Assembly (NCBI RefSeq): GCF_030269925.1
Contig: NC_085111.1
Span: 4,146,142-4,210,141 of the forward strand
Direction of reading: 5' to 3'
Origin: Bombyx mori
Lineage: Eukaryota; Arthropoda; Insecta; Lepidoptera; Bombycidae
Length of the DNA stretch: 64,000 nucleotides
The position numbers and the translations under genes were made by a program. This document shows positions 44,338 to 54,930 of the stretch, in pieces (position 1 is the first letter of the stretch; each line of letters begins with the position of its first letter). A model generated the notes under the pieces. The model did not search any database. It saw nothing but the letters and a program-made list of their open reading frames with translations, and was not told where the DNA came from.

Positions 44338-44790
44338 AAGTGAGCCGAGAGCGAATAAAGCAAAGCAAATACAATTTTACTTTTAAAAAAACTATGAGAG
44401 CTATTTATAGCTAATAATATTTTCATATAAATTCTATTGGTAGTCAACCGTGAAATTAAATAATATCTATATTGCCTTCTAAATTAAAGCTCGTAGTGCT
44501 TTTACGATTTACTGTAGTATTATTATCAAATACACTATCTCTTAGTTCGGTGTTTTATTTAGATTACATCCGAGCAGTGCTTAAATACAATAATGTGTTT
44601 CAATAATTATTTTCGTTCAACTAACAGAATTAGGCCGATGCCCTGCGGCTGACATCGATGCATTAGAGTATAAAACAACAAAAAAATAATCTACTGTCTA
44701 ATTTTGTCTTTTCTAAAGCATTTTTAATGGACTTTTGTCGCCAATAAACGTTTTTCACAATAAAAAGCATAGCTTAGTTGAAAATCTTAC

Positions 44791-44897
44791 CGAAAAGTCT
44801 GTAGAGTTGTGGGCACATATCCCCGTTCAGAGATATTGACCTGTGGCGGCAACATGGCGCCTCTAGCCTCATACTCTATAGCCATCACGTACGGAAG
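44791..44897 (-). CDS. drl: Ryk/Derailed-type receptor, WIF domain exon 2
   Basis: Thirty-five codons plus two bases; acceptor GTATTGTTCAG before 44897 and donor GTAAGA after 44791. It codes LPYVMAIEYEARGAMLPPQV then NISERGYVPTTLQTF. It begins in phase 0 after WIF exon 1. P-Q-V-N-I-S-x-x-G-x-V-P-x-T is shared with vertebrate RYK. The N-I-S is a potential N-glycosylation site. The last two bases join with the next exon to give Arg before IRLPC. Confidence 0.93.
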
Positions 44898-45204
44898 CTG
44901 AACAATACACATGCTATGCATAAATACTTGTAAATTGTTCAAACAGCGGGCGTTCGTAGCGGGCGACAATCTTGAGAATTTATGGGGTGTTTAAAATGAG
45001 TTTGTGATCCTTGTTGGAAAAGACCTAACTTGTCTCAAGACGTTTAATGATGCCGGAGTGTCGGAAAACTATTTTCCCGGCTTCTACTATCCAAGATAAG
45101 GTAAAATCTAAGCTCATGTGCATTTATGGCATTATCTCCTGTTTCCATGAGTCGTAGACGACTTTAAAAATACTTATACGTTTTAATTTCGCGTTTTCTA
45201 TTGT

Positions 45205-45425
45205 TATTAATATATTGTTTCCGACGTTTTGGATGCTTTATAGTTTTTATGTCACGGACGACTGTCGTTAAAGTATTCTTAGCTATGCTGTTGTGTGTGA
45301 AATTTTTAATTATTTTTTTTGTTGCTCTTGTAGGCAGACGAGCACATAGCCCACCTGATGGTGAGTGGTTACCGCCGCCCATGGACTTCAGCAATGCCAG
45401 GGGCAGAGCCAAGCCGCTGCCTACA
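45205..45425 (-). repeat. Family B repeat, copy B5, and flanking tttccgacgtttt block
   Basis: 45311-45425 is a minus family B end (ttgtaggcagacgagcacat ... gccaagccgctgcctac). The preceding part contains tttccgacgttttggatgc and atgtcacggacgac, similar to 39849-39895, so another dispersed element end is joined to it. Confidence 0.75.
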
Positions 45426-45625
45426 AAATAATTGAACGTCCACTCAATTGTATTTGTAAGTCTATGGTTACGTATTTAAGTCTACATTTCATCGACTCAG
45501 TGGCTGTATGACAAAATAAAAAAACACCGATCGCTTTTAGATCAATCAATCGTGAGACTATGCAGCGATGATAAGCTGATTTATTAATACGTACCCATAG
45601 TCGATAAAATAGTCGGTACTAGATT

Positions 45626-45878
45626 TTTTAATTTTATTTTATTGCTTAGATGGCTGGATGAGCTCACAGCCCACCTGATGTTAAGTGGTTACTGGAGCCC
45701 ATAGACATCTACAACGTAAATGCGCTACCCACCTTGAGATATAAGTTCTAAGGTCTCAGTATAGTTACAACGGCTGCCCCGCCCTTCAAACCGAAACTCA
45801 TTACTGCGTCACGGCAGAAATAGGCAGGGTGGTGCTACCCACCCGTGCGGACTCACAAGATGTTCTACCACCAGTAAA
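45626..45878 (-). repeat. Family A repeat, copy A12
   Basis: Full minus copy, from attttattgcttagatggc to ttctaccaccagtaa. Confidence 0.88.
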
Positions 45879-46185
45879 AAGTAGTAACCAGTAGACTATT
45901 TAGAACACATACATTTGTAAAGATAATAAATGATAACTGGATCCGTTGCATGCGTGGCGACTAAGCTATTTAGTCTTGATAAAATCGTGGATAACAAAAA
46001 GTCTGCTAAAGTACATATTAGGTCAATGTGACAATTATCTATGAATGAGCTTCACTCGAGCGTTCTAATTACGGGGTTGTGTAGGAAATGGAACATAATG
46101 AGTACATAATAGGTTGTAATCGAATATGTCAACACGTGGTACCGCAGTGTATCGCGATTTGAGCGACTTAATTTTTTTATATAAA
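45879..46185. other. Receptor intron, nothing recognised
   Basis: AT-rich, no supported features. Confidence 0.5.
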
Positions 46186-46435
46186 TACTTTTGTATAATA
46201 TAATAGCGACCCGCTCTCGCTTCGCTTCGGAAACTGCAATTTATTATTGATTTCTGCACTATTTAATGGATGTTATTATATATAAACCTTCCTCTTTAAT
46301 CACTCTATCTATTAAAAAAAACCGCATCCAATTTCGTTGCGTAGTTTTAAAGATTTAAGCATACATAGGGACAGACAGATATAGGGACAGAGAAAGCAAC
46401 TTTGTTTTATACTATTTAGTGATATGAATAATATA
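46186..46435 (+). repeat. Lepidopteran dispersed repeat (atagggacagacag type)
   Basis: Blocks taaaccttcctctttaatca, cgttgcgtagttttaaagat and catacatagggacagacag followed by a tttgttttatactat end. I know this from memory as a common lepidopteran repeat 3' end; no second copy is in the window, so limits are approximate. Confidence 0.5.
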
Positions 46436-48297
46436 CGAATTTAAATTAAAAGTATATAAAAATGAAATAACGCTTATATAAAGCTCACAAAGAAATCACA
46501 AGAACACGAGATTGTAGTTTCGAATACTACTGGAATACTTATTATTGCCATTTTGTTTGTACCGGCTTCTTCATTGTTCGATGGTTAATTTTTATTCCGG
46601 ATCAATTATGAGTCTAGTTTCATATCAAACATTAACAACATTGGGACGTGGGACTCGTAACTATCAAGTCAGATGTGAATTAATTTTTCCTAAGTGAAGG
46701 GGAACTTTAAACATAAAAAAAAACCTTTTCACATAATTCATCTAAACTGGAAATTCTCAACAAAAACCCAGTCCTTAATCCAGTCTTTTGTTTATCATAA
46801 TTAAATCGCGTTCAGAACGAATTGAAACTGCCGGTCGTCATTCGTTTGAATCGAAATCAAACGACCGCCAAATGAATAGAACATAATTTGATATAACGAA
46901 TTTAGAATATTCCAGAAAACTTATTTTTCGGAAACATAGTTGAATTTCCGGATATTTTGTTTGACATTGATGTTATAGATTTTAATCGTTTTTAGAGTAC
47001 CTACATGAATGAGTAAAATATGGAAGATGAAAATATACTCAAAAGTTTGGTTTAAGAATCTAATTGTTCATTAAAAAATGAAATAAAAATTATATATAGA
47101 ATAATAAAGATAACATATATAGGAAGATATTGGAAATTCCAAAAAGTTTTTAGGAAGAGCTACCTCCAAGGATTTTTGCATATTAATTAATCTCGTTTGC
47201 GGGCCTCTGAAAGACCAACACTATAGCTTATAGCCGTTATCTAAATTCATACAGAGTAATAGGTAACTATTCCCGAAGGTGAGAAATAGTACCCGCCTTA
47301 CAGAGAAAAAAGCGTCGAATGCCTGCTTCTGGTGATTATTTTATTGCAATCGCATCCTGCCATTGAATGCAGTTAATGTCATATTTAACTATCAGTGATA
47401 AACGTATTTTTTGTTTGATTCAAATCTTATTGCCTTCAACCATCCTACCTATTTTTGTAGCAAAGTAATAATGTAATGTAATAGTTGAAGGATGGAAATA
47501 ATAGAATCGAGACTGTAAGCTACATAAGTGTCAGAAAGCGGTACCAACAGTAATCATCTATTATTAGGAAATCCGTAATATCGCCTATTTGCATCATAAG
47601 ATTTACAGATAAGAAATTAAAAATGAAAATGGACTAAAAATATCGTTCGCATTCGTATGTCATGATTTAAAAAATAAATTCCACATGAAAACATTTTCAC
47701 AGTCAAATGAAATGAATTATATGTGCAAATATATTATGTATTGTGATAAGCCTATACAGTATTTTTCCAATAGAACGCTTCCGTCTATCTCATATCCCGA
47801 TCGCATTATCGGCGCGTGATTTGGCAATGGAATTTTCATTTCAACACAATACGAACCGCTTTGAATATTTTTTAAGCGGTTTTATTGGTATTAGGGTTTC
47901 CGACGGTAATACGAGGAAGATGATTTTACTTTTAGAATTATATTTTTTATTTTACAAAATAATTTATTAGCTGTAGTTTCGTAATTTCAAAATTATGATG
48001 GTTTCAGCACTATGAATTCAGTTATTTTTTATAACTCAGAATTCAGTTATTAGTTATTTTTTTGTAATTCAATGAGTTTTATCATATTTATCTATAATAA
48101 TAATATACTGATATTAATCCTACTGTTGGATTGATTATGAAAATGTTAATTATTTATGTGGTTTGTTATTTACTATTAGCGGGCAATTGAAACTCAGAAA
48201 TAAATAAGCCAATCACACTATTTTATAAACCCTTATAATGCTCTGGTAATATACAGTTTATTATAATAATATTAACAAATTCAACTTCGTGATTTCC
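46436..48297. other. Receptor intron, nothing recognised
   Basis: AT-rich. A ttcaaccatcctacctatttt / aagtaataatg / gttgaaggatgg stretch at 47436-47500 is an imperfect inverted repeat and may be a much-decayed family A copy. Confidence 0.45.
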
Positions 48298-49228
48298 GAC
48301 GACTTAGATATTATTCAACGCCATTTAATATGTTAACTATCGTATAATATTTACAGTGTATTTTACGGAAGTAATTATATTATATTCCGAAGATATTATT
48401 TTAAAGTTAAATGTTAAATCGGCGTGGTTGTCGACTAACATCTAGTGACGCCTGCGTATTCGGGAATTCCGATTGCGCCCGATGACGCCCGAATGCGACT
48501 TAGATATGCTATTTTTTGCACGCTACATTTACTTCGTGATCTCCGACGACTGCGAACGACGAAGCGGCGGATGAGGCGACCATTCGCGCGGCACCGTTTG
48601 CAGACCAACGGGTCGCCGCGACTAGTAAGGAAGTCCGACAGCGAAATTTCTATATCGAAATTATCTCGATATTGCATAGAAACTAATAGTTTTTTTGGTT
48701 CAAGACCTATTATTTGGAAGAGATTGTGGACTACATGATTTGAATAAGAATCGAAGTATAGGTGCAGAATTCCACAAGAAGCACGAGATATACAGAATGT
48801 ATCCAGAAAATTTTTGGCTGGCTTTGGGTGGCTAGACTTCCAAATAGCTGGTCTAGCTAGTATTTCAGCAATAAAAATTTCGGTGTTCATTTTTCGCGGC
48901 GAAAACAACTAAACTCATTTAATCACTGCACCATTCGCCGCGACTACCGCTCGACTCCGTGGCTCGCGCCGTCTTGATTCATGCTTTTGTTTTGCTCGCC
49001 CGCCGCGTCGCAAGTCACCCGCGCGATTCTCTCGGTACATTTCGCCGGTCGCCGTTGCGCATGGCTTGATAAGTACATGCGTTTATTTTAGTCGCTAGAC
49101 GCTTCGCCGTTCGCACCGCGCGAATATTCGTACCGGTGAATGTCCCGTGGCCAGGCTGTTAGATATTATCCATCGCCATTTAATATCGTATAATATTTAT
49201 AGTGTCTTTTACGGAAACTGATGGAAAT
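48298..49228. mobile_element. GC-rich segment bounded by direct repeats, possible transposon
   Basis: The 75-base block ttagatattat...cgccatttaatat...cgtataatattta...agtgt..tttacgg occurs at 48303-48375 and again, same direction, at 49160-49225. Between lies GC- and CpG-rich DNA unlike the rest of the intron, including a minus-strand frame (48908-48435) starting MNTEIFIAEILARPAIWKSS. That start resembles the MADF domain of proteins encoded by PIF/Harbinger-type elements, with the rest unrecognised. Direct-repeat ends would fit a small LTR-type or duplicated unit better than an inverted-repeat DNA transposon, so the class is open. It ends about 130 bases after the WIF exon 1 donor. Confidence 0.4.
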
Positions 49229-49356
49229 TATAATTTTAAAAATAGTGAACGCGAAATTAAATTTCAATTTTTTTTTTATGATGTCTTCGACTCTAACTGG
49301 AAACCGGAGAAGATTATAACTTAATTAGACTTAGTTCGAATGAACCTTAACATTAC

Positions 49357-49484
49357 CGGTGTTCGTCCAAGGGCTTGCCACATAAATTCCAAGTCGGCGA
49401 TATGTGCCGGAACGGGCACAATGAAACTCGTAGCGTAAGTGTTCACGACTCCTTCTCGAACGTAGTACAACTCAGCGTCTAAGC
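49357..49484 (-). CDS. drl: Ryk/Derailed-type receptor, WIF domain exon 1 (first exon found)
   Basis: Two bases plus 42 codons; acceptor TTTTTGTTCTCAG before 49484 and donor GTAATG after 49357. It codes LDAELYYVREGVVNTYATSF, then IVPVPAHIADLEFMWQALGR and TP. G-L-D-A-E-L-Y-Y-V-R is almost identical to the start of the WIF domain of RYK/Derailed. The W in M-W-Q-A-L is the conserved tryptophan of the fold. The first codon is a split Gly, so a preceding exon must end with one base (G) after the signal peptide and the first WIF strand. It was not found up to 64,000. Confidence 0.94.
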
Positions 49485-49736
49485 CTGAGAACAAAAACAA
49501 AACGTTCTTATTTACAAAAGTTAAAATAAAATCAGTAAGTAATGTAAGGTTCATTTTAACGATAATTTGACATTTGTTGTTGTTGCAGTCCTACGATACT
49601 CCATTGTCATCTCACCCTGTCGTGCAACATCATTTGACACTTAGTGTGAGCGTTACAATGATTTTACAATTTGTTTTGTTTTTAAACACATTTGAAATAC
49701 TTAATTAATAGAAAAAAATGTGTGCTTAAGTCGAAG

Positions 49737-49983
49737 TTTTTTTATTTATTGCTTAGATGGGTGAACGAGCTCACAGCCCACCTGGTGTTAAGTGGTTACT
49801 GGAGCCCATAGACATCCAGAACGTAAATGCACCACCCACCTTGAGATATAAGTTCAAAGGTCTCAAGTATAGTTACAACGGCTGCCCCGCCCTTCAAACC
49901 GAAACGCATTACTGCTTCACGGCAGAAATAGCCACGGTGGTGGTACCCACCCGTGCGGACTCACAAGACTTCTACCACCAGTG
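49737..49983 (-). repeat. Family A repeat, copy A13
   Basis: Full minus copy from tttttttatttattgcttag to cttctaccaccagt, 250 bases upstream of WIF exon 1's acceptor. Confidence 0.88.
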
Positions 49984-50157
49984 GTTAGTTATGTAAATAT
50001 TGTAAACCTCCCATTTTTCCGATAATTTGACACCAATTAATGACACCGATAATTTGAGCCATTTTAAATCTAAAATTCGTTTTTTTTAAACACATTTGAA
50101 ATGCATAATTAATACAAAAAATATTTTTATGTTTAAGTCGAAGTCTTGTTTCATTGT

Positions 50158-50388
50158 ATAACCCTTTAACTCGCATGCAGGGTCAGGTCCCTAAGGCGCC
50201 GGAATATCTCATAGACACTGGGAAAGACGAATCCGAAGATGCTGTGAATGAATTTATTTCTAAGAGACCTAAAATACTAAAGCATGCACATTAACAAATA
50301 AAAGAAGGCAAAGTAAGGTAATCCAGGTGCCTTAGGAACAGAAATTGACATACCCACTTTAGTGCGCCGCGCAAGGTCATCGGTGCGT
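50158..50388 (+). mobile_element. piggyBac-type MITE relative, truncated
   Basis: The left end ccctttaactcgcatgcagg and the internal coding-like part TGKDESEDAVNEFISKRP (plus strand, 50208-50265) match the TTAA-flanked element at 29497 in inverse. The right end is replaced by a family C-type SINE starting near 50389, so no right TTAA is left. Confidence 0.6.
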
Positions 50389-50712
50389 CCTTACGGATCC
50401 ATCAGATCCAATAACCTTTGCATTAGACACTTTCAACTCTAACACTAGAAGCAACTTAGGGACTCCGATAACCGTACTCGTCGTTGCCTGGTTGCATGTC
50501 GACAAAGAGGTCGACATGCAACCTAACCCATGAATCAGCTCGCTGAGTTTCTCGCCGGATCTTCTTAGCGGGTCACGATCCGATCCGGTAGTAGATTCAT
50601 TCGTGAAGCAGTTGCTGTTGAGTTGTTAGGTCTCCTTCGGAGGCGCTAGGGCAGCTGTTAGCAAATTCTAGCTGAGCCTTTGCCCACCTATCCTAGTGAA
50701 AATAGAAAGGCC
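50389..50712 (+). repeat. Family C-related SINE with ggcctcgggcc end
   Basis: Same subtype as at 11846 and 58783 but in plus orientation: starts tccttacggatccatcag, contains gagtttctcgccggatc and gttaggtctccttcggagg, ends ggcctcgggccaccagt. At 50491-50522 it carries a perfect 13-base inverted repeat (gttgcatgtcgac, loop aaagag) not present in the other copies. Confidence 0.75.
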
Positions 50713-51469
50713 TCGGGCCACCAGTATTTCTTCAATCATAAAAAAAGGCAGCCAAAGGGATAACCATTTTCGAGATAGTGGTACCTACTCGTATGGTCTT
50801 ACAGTGCGCCTCAACACTACTATCGCCCAAGCAGAATGTTTATTTTCTCTAAACTATGTAATTTCATATTTGTTATATGCATACAGTAAAATAATGGTGT
50901 TATTACTCAGAGCTGTGCTTGTCTATTCGTGATATTAATGACATAATTATTAATTTATACAAAATCATCTTACATCAGTGAAATCATATTTTAAACCACT
51001 ATAAAAAATATCCATTGGAGTGACTAGAACACTCTTTTTTTTTGTTGCAAATTGAATTATTTAAAAATGCAAAACACGCAACGACGGTACTGTACCCTAA
51101 AATGCTCTCATCTTCAATACGAACGATTTCCACTACAGTACTGCAAGTTTTATTCCCTTGGGGTGTGACACGTCAAATTATCCAACTAAATCTATTTGCT
51201 TAGACGAAAGGACAGTTTTTTGTGTACTACGATTTTCATTCTTGATACATTAGTTGAAAGTTTCGCTGATGTGCAAATACATTTTTAATAACACTTGGTT
51301 TCCTGTTTATTAATTAATTTAAAACATTTGTAAATTGGTATTTATTAAGTAAATGGGCGTTACGATACCAAAGTCGCCGCTCACTTTAAAATATTTGTTG
51401 ATTGAACGTCTCAATTTAGAAAATTCAATGAATATCGTACCGTATTCAATGAATGAAATAGACAGGCTA
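50713..51469. other. No gene seen
   Basis: AT-rich. A short block gtggtacctactcgtatggtc at 50778 is a diverged family A end. No gene or RNA. Confidence 0.45.
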
Positions 51470-51652
51470 TCAGCCAAGTTTCTCGCCGAATCAAGAATGA
51501 GAAGTCAGTGGGTCGTGATTCTGATCAGGTAGTAGATTCTGGGCAGCACTGCTCTTGTGTGTTAACAAATTCACTTAGGTTGAGCCCGTGAGCTCACATA
51601 TCCGGCCGAGAGAAGCTGGAATAATGCTTTAGGCTACCAGCGAATAGGCACC
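51470..51652 (+). repeat. Family C SINE, left part, split by the R1-clade LINE
   Basis: A diverged Bm1-like copy (gccaagtttctcgccgaatc ... gtgagctcac) whose end is at the A-run 54245-54257, beyond the LINE. The LINE's target duplication gaataggcacc is at 51642-51652. Confidence 0.65.
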
Positions 51653-54234
51653 TTTTTTTTTTTTTTTTTTTTTTGTCAGGAGGAAATCGCCGGACTTCCG
51701 CCCTTCACTGGGGATGAAGGGCGGGGCATGTCGGAGTCGAACCGACTAAAACCTCCTGTCTCTCAACAACCAACGTCCAAACCTCGCATGAGACAAAACT
51801 CATGAAAAGGCAAAGGGGGGAAAGTGAAGCGTTTAGTGCGGAGCACATCTCTCCCATCACCCTCCCCCTCGGGACGCCGGACTGGCGGTCGTCGGCGCCA
51901 CGACCACCAGCCCTCTCGGTCGGCAGGCTATCCGAAGCCCGCCTAGATGGCGCCGGTTAGAATGGTCTATCCTACGGAATACCCCGCTGGTTCAGAACCA
52001 GCGTGGGTTGAGGATAGCCGGCCTTCCATCACCCGGATGCTCATGCATAAAACGCGTGCAGAGCAGCTTGCACGTCGTCTTCTTAGGCCCCCTTCGCCGG
52101 TCCCCAGGCCGACATGTGAGGGGACCCGAAACACTTAGAGGGCCAGGGCTTGGGCGATATCCGCCTCCCTGGCCCCCGCTCGACGGCGGCGGGCCTGTGC
52201 GTCTCTCACGCGCCCCGCCGCCTCCTTCTGCGAGATGGTGCACTCGCAGAAGTCGAGCATCGCCTTCCACGACTCGTCGTCACCGAGCATCGATGCCACA
52301 ACACTCGGCAACGACAAGTCGTTTCCTATTTTTGCGACGAGGACACGGCGCCACCCCTCCCATGCGGGGCAGGCGACGAGCGTGTGCTCCGCCGTGTCCA
52401 AGTCGCAACCACAATGGTGGCACTCTGCCGTCGGCTCGGCTCGGATCCGGTGCAGGAACTCACCGAAGCAACCATGCCCAGTGAGCACCTGCGTGAGCCG
52501 GAAAGTGAGGCGTCCTCTGTCACGATTCACCCAGTTCACAAGAACCGGGCGAATCGCCTCGACGGTCCTACGACCAGCCGAAGGATCGGCCAGCCGTCTA
52601 GACCATGACTCCAGTACGAACCGCCGAGATTGGGCCCTCCGCGCTCTGACCACACTGGGGCTGGGACGCGCCACGCCCCGTACACGAAGGTCAGCCCGCC
52701 ACTGATAGTCAGCAGCGAGCGCCTCCGCCTCCAGGACCCAAGGCGGCGTCCCAGCCAGTACACACGCCGCCTCGAAAGAGATGGTGCGATAACCACGGAT
52801 GACCCTGACCGCGATGGTGCGTTGCGGCCGTTGCAGCAGCTTCGCTACCCCCACGGCCAGGGACTGGCCCCACACGGGCGCCCCGTATAGGGCCATTGAT
52901 CGCACCACCCCTGTATAGAGACGGCGCGTCACCTGGTCAGGCCCCCCAACATTGGGAAGGAGCCGGCTTAACGCGCCGGCCACCCCCAACAAACGAGGGA
53001 CCAGATTCTGAAAGTGAGCACGGAAGGTCCAACGACTGTCTAGAATGAGGCCGAGGTACTTCAACTGCACCCCGACCCCGATACGGACGCCTCCAACCAC
53101 GATATGGGCATCGACAGGTGGCACTCTCCGGGGCCTGTGGAACCACATGGCCTCGGATTTACTGAGCGCCACGTCGAGGCCCAATCTCCTGATTTTGCCG
53201 ACGACATGCGCCACCCCAGCCGTAGCAAGACGGGCAGACTCAGCAAAACTCCCCCCCCGGGCCACGACCAACGTGTCGTCTGCGTAACAGATTACGCTCA
53301 GGCCCGGGAGGAGGGCACCCCTCAGCACCCAGTCATACCCGATATTCCACAAAAGAGGGCCGAGCACCGACCCCTGTGGAACACCGCGCACGACCGGGAA
53401 CCGGTGCACGATCCCACCGTGTCCGGTACACGTGACCGATCTGTCTTCCAAGTAGGAACCCACCAGCCGGCGAAGGTAGGGGGGCACTCCGTGTCGTTCC
53501 AGCGCCCCCCCTATCACGGACCAGGGCAGGGTGTTGAACGCATTGGCGATATCGAGTGACACCGCCAAAGCCACCCCACCCCCGGAAACGGCCTCATCCG
53601 AGAGGGCCCGCACGCGAAGGATCGCGTCTACCGTTGAACGGCCCTCTCGGAAGCCATATTGCTCCGCCGACAGATCGGGTCCCACCCTGACCAGATGCTG
53701 GATGATGCGGGCTGCCAGAATGCGTTCCAGCAGCTTGCCCACCTCATCCAGCAACACGATGGGACGGTACCCGGCAGCAGTATCCGCCGGGCGCCCCTCC
53801 TTTCTCAATAGCACGAGTCTGCCCGTCCTCCACGATGAAGGAAACCGTCCCGACTCGAGGCAGGAGTTGTAAAGCCTCAAGAGTCGGTCCCCCAGGGCAC
53901 CAAGAGCCAAGGCCCAAACCCGGCCATGGACGCCATCCGGGCCGGGTGCAGTGTCCTTCGCGCACATTTTGCGCACGGCCACACGGAGCTCCGCCCCCGT
54001 TATATGGGGCACCTCGGCAGGGACTTCGCCGTCGTATTCCGGCGGCGAGTCCATAGCGGGAGCGACAAATCCCTCCCGCTCCTGCGGGAACAGCGCCGAG
54101 ACGATGTCCCGCAGCTGCTGAGGCTGGAGACGCTCCGTGATCGGGGGGGCCCATGGGCGTATTTTATTGCGCACCATATGATAGGGCCGCCCCCACGGAT
54201 CCTCATCCAGCGTCTCCAGGAGACCCTCCATGTG
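51653..54234 (-). mobile_element. 5'-truncated R1-clade LINE with target-site duplication
   Basis: Minus-oriented non-LTR retrotransposon of 2.58 kb: poly(A) of 22 (T-run 51653-51674), 3' UTR of ~460 bases and the end of ORF2. Flanked by gaataggcacc (51642-51652) and gaataggtacc (54235-54245), an 11-base duplication with one change. The 5' end is truncated inside ORF2, so the endonuclease and ORF1 are missing. GC-rich, in contrast to its surroundings. It landed near the A-rich end of a Bm1-like SINE. R1-clade membership is judged from the RT sequence and the C-terminal zinc knuckle. Confidence 0.88.
52135..54231 (-). CDS. R1-clade LINE ORF2: reverse transcriptase, 5'-truncated, 698 codons open
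   Basis: Reverse transcriptase of a non-LTR retrotransposon. Open for 698 codons without a stop or frameshift, from the truncated 5' end to TAG/TAA at 52135. Motifs: APGPDGVHGRV (residues ~95-105), AAGYRPIVLLDEVGK (~152-166), SLDIANAFNTLPW (~225-237), GVPQGSVLGPLLWN (~283-296) and the catalytic YADD (316-319). Near the C-terminus a CHHCGCDLDTAEHTLVAC zinc knuckle (C-x2-C-x8-H-x4-C) as in R1-clade elements. The apurinic endonuclease domain, normally N-terminal, is absent due to truncation; the first Met here is internal. Intact reading frame plus long poly(A) and clear duplication argue for a recent insertion, which cannot move on its own. Confidence 0.92.
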   Translation of the reverse strand: MEGLLETLDEDPWGRPYHMVRNKIRPWAPPITERLQPQQLRDIVSALFPQEREGFVAPAMDSPPEYDGEVPAEVPHITGAELRVAVRKMCAKDTAPGPDGVHGRVWALALGALGDRLLRLYNSCLESGRFPSSWRTGRLVLLRKEGRPADTAAGYRPIVLLDEVGKLLERILAARIIQHLVRVGPDLSAEQYGFREGRSTVDAILRVRALSDEAVSGGGVALAVSLDIANAFNTLPWSVIGGALERHGVPPYLRRLVGSYLEDRSVTCTGHGGIVHRFPVVRGVPQGSVLGPLLWNIGYDWVLRGALLPGLSVICYADDTLVVARGGSFAESARLATAGVAHVVGKIRRLGLDVALSKSEAMWFHRPRRVPPVDAHIVVGGVRIGVGVQLKYLGLILDSRWTFRAHFQNLVPRLLGVAGALSRLLPNVGGPDQVTRRLYTGVVRSMALYGAPVWGQSLAVGVAKLLQRPQRTIAVRVIRGYRTISFEAACVLAGTPPWVLEAEALAADYQWRADLRVRGVARPSPSVVRARRAQSRRFVLESWSRRLADPSAGRRTVEAIRPVLVNWVNRDRGRLTFRLTQVLTGHGCFGEFLHRIRAEPTAECHHCGCDLDTAEHTLVACPAWEGWRRVLVAKIGNDLSLPSVVASMLGDDESWKAMLDFCECTISQKEAAGRVRDAQARRRRAGAREADIAQALAL

Positions 54235-54327
54235 GAATAGGTACCTAGGGAAAAAAGCAGGTTACTCTAGATTTAAGTACGAGATTTAGTATTAAGAGTA
54301 GATAAGACTAGATTTACTATTAAGCGT

Positions 54328-54440
54328 TAGGTAGCGGCTTGGCTCTGCCCCTGGCATTGCTGACGTCCATCAGCGACGGTAACCACTTATCATCAGGTGG
54401 GCCGTATGCTCGTCTGTCTGATTGGGCAATAAAAAAAAAT
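54328..54440 (+). repeat. Family B repeat, copy B6
   Basis: The only plus-oriented family B copy: ggtagcggcttggctctgcc through ggtaaccacttatcatcagg to ggcaataaaaaaaaa. Confidence 0.85.
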
Positions 54441-54487
54441 CTTGCGTGTAACTCAAACGCAGTGGAAGCGAAACCTGCCGACGTATT

Positions 54488-54930
54488 AGAGAGAGAGAAT
54501 ACACTTTATTGCACACCAAAACACAATTTACATTCAAAAAAATAGTCAAAAAGCAGATACATTTGTACAATAGGAGGTTTTATCGCTAAAAGCGATCTCT
54601 TCTAGACAACCGTTTAGTTTACAGAAATTCTGGAAAATATAAAAATATAGCAGGTATGTTGCGGTGTGCTAAAGACAATACATTATTATAGAAAATATAT
54701 ACATACAATAAACAAATATATACCGTTTATATATAATATGAAATATATAGATAACTTATTTATATACCAATATACTTACTTACATACAATAAATACTAAT
54801 ATACTTACATACACATAACAAATCAACAGTATGGACATGATAAATGTTAATGATGCAAACAAACAGCACTAAGCAGATAAGTAGTGTTCCTTCACCATTC
54901 TTTTAAAACAGTTTAAAGTTGGAGCACTTC
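54488..54930. repeat. Repeat family E, longest copy
   Basis: 54488-54660 matches 32031-32230; 54831-54915 matches 277-358. So both pieces belong to one family, which continues to about 55000 (cactgcatccgacagagc, gcctggacggtgaatg). On the minus strand the AATAAAG near 54506 would be the 3' end of a retroelement. No long frame. Confidence 0.7.

Noticed and set aside
49757..49996. 79-codon frame and similar frames at 32489, 45164 and 54339
   Set aside because: They lie within family A or B repeats and are conserved only as repeat DNA.
52008..53872. Many 80-160 codon plus frames over the LINE
   Set aside because: Antisense shadows of the GC-rich reverse-transcriptase frame on the minus strand.
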